Below, piece by piece: positions 15,099 through 17,370 of a stretch of DNA of 17,370 nucleotides. The notes beneath the pieces are model-generated. The model ran no database searches. It was not told where the DNA came from and worked only from the letters and a program-made list of their open reading frames with translations. Location: the NCBI GenBank assembly GCA_955652265.1, contig CATPBD010000202.1:1-17370 (forward strand), given 5' to 3'. The position numbers and the translations under genes were made by a program. How positions within the stretch are numbered: position 1 is the stretch's first letter; each line of letters starts with the position of its first letter. This stretch comes from an uncultured Gemmatimonadaceae bacterium (GTDB lineage: Bacteria > Gemmatimonadota > Gemmatimonadetes > Gemmatimonadales > Gemmatimonadaceae).

Positions 15099-16060
15099 GC
15101 CGAAAGGAAGGCGTCGTGCTGAAGGGTACCGGAGGCATCTGGCACGTCCGCGCCGAATCGGGCGAGATACACGAAGCATCGCTGCGCGGCAGGCTCAAGC
15201 AGGAACGCGAAGAGAGCAAGAAGCTTGCTGTCGGTGATCGTGTTGTCCTCGAGACGGACGAGCGTGGAGCGCAGTGGGCGATCGCTGAGATTCTGCCGCG
15301 GCACTCAAAGCTGGCGCGCCGAGCGCCTGGTGCAGGGCAGGGCGAGCGGATCGTGGCCGCGAACGTGGATCAGGTCGTCGTCGTATTCGCCGCCGCCAAG
15401 CCGGAGCCGCATCGGAGAATGCTGGACCGGTTTCTTGTCATCGCCGAGGGCAATTCACTTCAATCCCGCATCGTCATCAACAAAATCGAGCTGGTCGATC
15501 GTGCCGAAACGGAGCGGACGTTCGCCGACTACGTCCGAGCCGGCTATCCGGTGCACTACACCAGTGTCAAGCAGCGTGTCGGACTCGACGAGTTGCACGA
15601 CGAGCTGGCGGGGAAGACTTCGGTGCTTACCGGCCCGTCCGGAGTCGGGAAGTCATCGCTGATGAATTCGATGTACCCCGGTCTCGATCTCCGGGTTGGC
15701 GAGATCAGCGAGTCGGTGAACAAGGGTCAGCACACAACGGTCGGCGCGCTGCTGCATCCGCTTCCCGACGCCGGGTACGTGGTCGACACTCCGGGTCTCC
15801 GGGAAGTCGGTATGTGGGGCCTCGCGTCCGAGCACCTCGACGAATGCTTCCGCGAGTTCGTTCCTCACATCGCCGAATGTCGCTTTGGAAACTGCACTCA
15901 CCGCGTCGAGCCGGGATGCGCGGTGCTCAAGGCTGTGAAAGAGGGCTCGATCAGCGCCGAGCGTTACGACAGCTACCTTCGACTGCGGGAGGAGATGGAA
16001 GATGCGGAGAGAAAGTGGGCGCCATACAGTGCGGCATCCAAGCCGCAGAAGCGGCGCTGA
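15095..16060 (+). CDS. rsgA: Ribosome small subunit-dependent GTPase RsgA
   Basis: RsgA is a circularly permuted GTPase that checks late 30S maturation. The 321-residue product has an N-terminal OB-fold (about 1-70) and then the GTPase motifs in permuted order G4-G1-G3: NKIE (129-132), GPSGVGKSS (180-188) and DTPG (231-234), with the GQHTT segment (211-215) of the switch region between. The C-terminal zinc knuckle is Cys262-x4-Cys267-x-His269-x5-Cys275. The usual NKxD is NKIE here, a conservative change at the guanine-specificity position. It starts with TTG overlapping the previous stop (TTGA), supported by GAGGG 6 nt upstream. It is the last gene of the six-gene chain and is followed directly by a repeat-rich gap. 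Confidence 0.95.
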   Translation: MSRKEGVVLKGTGGIWHVRAESGEIHEASLRGRLKQEREESKKLAVGDRVVLETDERGAQWAIAEILPRHSKLARRAPGAGQGERIVAANVDQVVVVFAAAKPEPHRRMLDRFLVIAEGNSLQSRIVINKIELVDRAETERTFADYVRAGYPVHYTSVKQRVGLDELHDELAGKTSVLTGPSGVGKSSLMNSMYPGLDLRVGEISESVNKGQHTTVGALLHPLPDAGYVVDTPGLREVGMWGLASEHLDECFREFVPHIAECRFGNCTHRVEPGCAVLKAVKEGSISAERYDSYLRLREEMEDAERKWAPYSAASKPQKRR

Positions 16061-16061
16061 T

Positions 16062-16118
16062 AACTGCAACTAAACGGGCGGGAACTGACAACTGACAACT
16101 GCAACTGAACAGGCAGGA
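16062..16118. repeat. Direct repeat of the terminal motif and AACTGAC microrepeat
   Basis: A 22-nt motif beginning AACTGCAACT occurs at 16062-16083 and again at 16097-16118, differing at three positions, all A/G exchanges. Between them AACTGAC is repeated in tandem (about 16083-16096). The second copy is the left end of the adjacent palindromic element, and a third copy is inverted at its right end. Confidence 0.65.
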
Positions 16119-16291
16119 GTTGCCAGTGGCCAAGATTTCAGTTTGTTAGTTCACTACGCCCAGACTTTACTTAGCGCGCTTCAGGGTACAGGCAAAGGCC
16201 TGTGCCTTAAGACTACTGAGGAAAGTCTGGGCGTCGTGAACTAATCACTAACATCTACGTCACTGACAGCTCTTGCCTGTTCAGTTGCAGT
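16098..16291. repeat. Long palindromic element between convergent genes
   Basis: The 18-nt sequence ACTGCAACTGAACAGGCA (16098-16115) returns exactly as reverse complement at 16274-16291. A second inner pair, 16146-16168 (TTAGTTCAC...CAGACTTT) and 16222-16244, matches at 22 of 23 positions. Sequence between outer and inner pairs also matches partly, with several differences that would be G-U pairs in RNA. A central small hairpin has ACAGGC (16188-16193) pairing with GCCTGT (16198-16203) around loop AAAG. The arms are therefore about 77 nt and the loop about 40 nt. It contains no ORF, and lies between rsgA and the opposing OsmC gene. Candidates are a MITE-like element, an unusual bidirectional terminator or a structured RNA. 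Confidence 0.7.
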
Positions 16292-16301
16292 CAACGAGTT
16301 C

Positions 16302-16745
16302 CTATGACTCCCCTCGGAGCTCGACCGTCCAGGCGACTTGAATATCGCTCCTCAACGAGTCGCGCACCGAGCAGTACTTCGTCGCCGACAGCTCGATTGC
16401 GCGCAGCGCCTGGTCCTTCTCGATGCCTTTACCCGCGATTCGAAAATTGAGCGTGATGTACTTGTATCGATGTGGAATCGTATCGACGCGCTCACCTACG
16501 ACATCGATCTCGAGCGACTCGATAGGCGTGCGCTGTTTCGCCAGAATGTCGATGACATCGTAGGACACGCACGTAGCGAGTGCGCTGAGCAGCGTTTCCG
16601 GCGGACTCTGTCCCGTTTCACCGTCGCCATCGATGCGGGCCGCCGGTCCATTCGGACGTCCCGCATCAAAACGGTGGCCACCAACCCACTCGACGTGTAT
16701 CCGCGAGGGCTTGGTCGCAGTTTGCGCCGGGGCACGAGCCGTCAC
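16302..16745 (-). CDS. OsmC/Ohr family protein
   Basis: The 147-residue product belongs to the OsmC/Ohr family, whose characterised members reduce organic hydroperoxides with a reactive cysteine pair. Cys59 ([13 protein letters not shown]) and Cys125 ([11 protein letters not shown]) are at the positions expected for the peroxidatic and resolving cysteines, with [13 protein letters not shown] forming the first conserved helix. The KYCSVRDSL sequence is closest to the YhfA-like branch, where peroxidase activity is less certain. A longer open frame to 16886 overlaps the sulfurtransferase out of frame and is rejected. The GTG at 16745 is chosen because it overlaps the sulfurtransferase stop (GTGA) and has a GAG-containing site upstream. 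It is the downstream gene of a two-gene minus-strand unit. A role in sulfur or oxidative stress metabolism is inferred from the pair. Confidence 0.88.
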   Translation of the reverse strand: MTARAPAQTATKPSRIHVEWVGGHRFDAGRPNGPAARIDGDGETGQSPPETLLSALATCVSYDVIDILAKQRTPIESLEIDVVGERVDTIPHRYKYITLNFRIAGKGIEKDQALRAIELSATKYCSVRDSLRSDIQVAWTVELRGES

Positions 16746-17370
16746 TTCTCGGCGCCCTTCTCGATTGGAGCGCGGACGGCGTTGCCCCACTCGGTCCAAC
16801 TCCCGTCGTAATTCCTGACGCGGTCGTAGCCGAGCAGGTAGGTGAGCACGAACCAGGTGTGCGAGGAGCGCTCCCCAATTCGGCAATAGGCAACGATGTC
16901 GTCTGCCTTTTTTAATCCCTTCTCCTTCTCGTAGATCGTGCGCAGCGATTCGGCATCCTTGAAGCTCCCATCCGGATTCGCTGCTCGTGCCCAGGGAATG
17001 CTCTTCGCGCCCCAGATGTGTCCACCGCGGAGCGTGCCTTCCTGCGGATAGTCGGGCATGTGCGTGCGCTGCCCCGTGTATTCCTCGGGCGACCGCACGT
17101 CGATCAAAGGCTTGCCGCTGTCCGAGTGCTCGCGCACTTGCTTGAAGAACGCCCGGATCTTTTCATCCGATCGCTTCGGCGCCTTGTAGCTGGTCTTTTG
17201 AAGGTGCGGAACTTCGGTGTTGAAGGGACGGCCTTCCTGTTCCCATTTGATGCGTCCGCCGTCCAGCAATTTCGCATTGGTGAAGCCAAAAAGCTGGAAC
17301 ACCCAGAAGGCATACGCGGCCCACCAGTTGTTCTTGTCGCCGTAAAACACGACGGTCGTGTTCTCGTCGA
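16742..17370 (-). CDS. Thiosulfate/3-mercaptopyruvate sulfurtransferase (two-rhodanese type), 5' end missing
   Basis: The frame remains open to the right-hand edge of the window, so the N-terminal part is absent; 208 codons plus stop are visible. The visible part includes the end of the first, inactive rhodanese domain ([32 protein letters not shown]) and the whole second domain. The active-site loop is [11 protein letters not shown] with the sulfur-carrying cysteine in [11 protein letters not shown], after [10 protein letters not shown]. This is like the SseA/CysA-type enzymes of actinobacteria and other aerobes, which move a sulfane sulfur from thiosulfate or mercaptopyruvate to cyanide or thiols. 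It ends [20 protein letters not shown], a common family ending. The stop overlaps the GTG start of the OsmC-family gene. Confidence 0.93.
   Translation of the reverse strand, partial: DENTTVVFYGDKNNWWAAYAFWVFQLFGFTNAKLLDGGRIKWEQEGRPFNTEVPHLQKTSYKAPKRSDEKIRAFFKQVREHSDSGKPLIDVRSPEEYTGQRTHMPDYPQEGTLRGGHIWGAKSIPWARAANPDGSFKDAESLRTIYEKEKGLKKADDIVAYCRIGERSSHTWFVLTYLLGYDRVRNYDGSWTEWGNAVRAPIEKGAEK

Noticed and set aside
16083..16107. AACTGAC tandem repeats as a small CRISPR-like array
   Set aside because: Units are only about 7 nt with no spacers; this is a microrepeat.
16218..16232. GAGGAAAGTCTGGGC resembles the conserved start of bacterial RNase P RNA (GAGGAAAGTCCGGGC)
   Set aside because: Most of the match lies in the right arm of the inverted repeat and pairs with CGCCCAGACTTT on the left. 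The other RNase P conserved regions are not seen and the gap of about 240 nt is too short for the whole RNA.
16746..16886. Longer OsmC-family start at 16886
   Set aside because: It would overlap the sulfurtransferase by about 140 nt in another frame and the extra residues are Arg-rich without family similarity; the GTG at 16745 forms a GTGA junction.

Overview
The window is GC-rich, gene-dense bacterial chromosomal DNA with mostly G/C third codon positions. Gene content (a bacterial deoxyhypusine-synthase-like protein, a lipoprotein cupredoxin, a lipoprotein M14 peptidase, monofunctional proline dehydrogenase, a FadI/FadJ pair, SseA-type sulfurtransferase) fits an aerobic or microaerobic soil-type heterotroph. 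Gemmatimonadota is my best guess, but it rests on gene content only and is not proven by the sequence. I see no rRNA, tRNA, CRISPR array, transposase or phage gene.

Layout. 1-759: 3' part of a deoxyhypusine synthase family gene. 760-1208: gene-free leader holding a roughly 240-bp element with inverted ends (802-1041) and a GC hairpin followed by T residues (1136-1170) just before greA (1209-1679). 1832-2209: a small copper lipoprotein. 2254-2892 (minus) is a COG2345/SufR-like regulator with a C-terminal cysteine cluster. It is divergent from a coupled pair, a DUF4142 secreted protein (3017-3568) and a Rieske/AIF-like flavin reductase (3565-5178). The gap between regulator and pair carries two well-formed divergent promoters whose -35 boxes lie in the two arms of one palindrome, so the three genes look like a self-contained redox-responsive module. 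5228-6718 (minus): glpD. 6859-8452: a DUF1203 gene overlapping an Ada-type alkylation repair gene.

8485-16060 is one chain of six genes joined by stop/start overlaps: fadI, fadJ, an M14 peptidase lipoprotein, proline dehydrogenase, a small unknown protein and rsgA. It combines fatty acid beta-oxidation, peptide and proline use, and ribosome assembly. The fadI start codon lies in the loop of a strong hairpin. 16302-17370 (minus): a thiosulfate/mercaptopyruvate sulfurtransferase (cut by the window end) overlapping an OsmC-family gene.

Between the convergent ends of rsgA and the OsmC gene is a roughly 195-bp nearly self-complementary element (16098-16291) flanked on one side by a direct copy of its terminal motif. 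It and the 802-1041 element look like two unrelated small palindromic (MITE-like or structured-RNA) elements and are the main non-coding features. The strongest candidate for a new system is the regulator / operator / DUF4142 / Rieske-reductase module.
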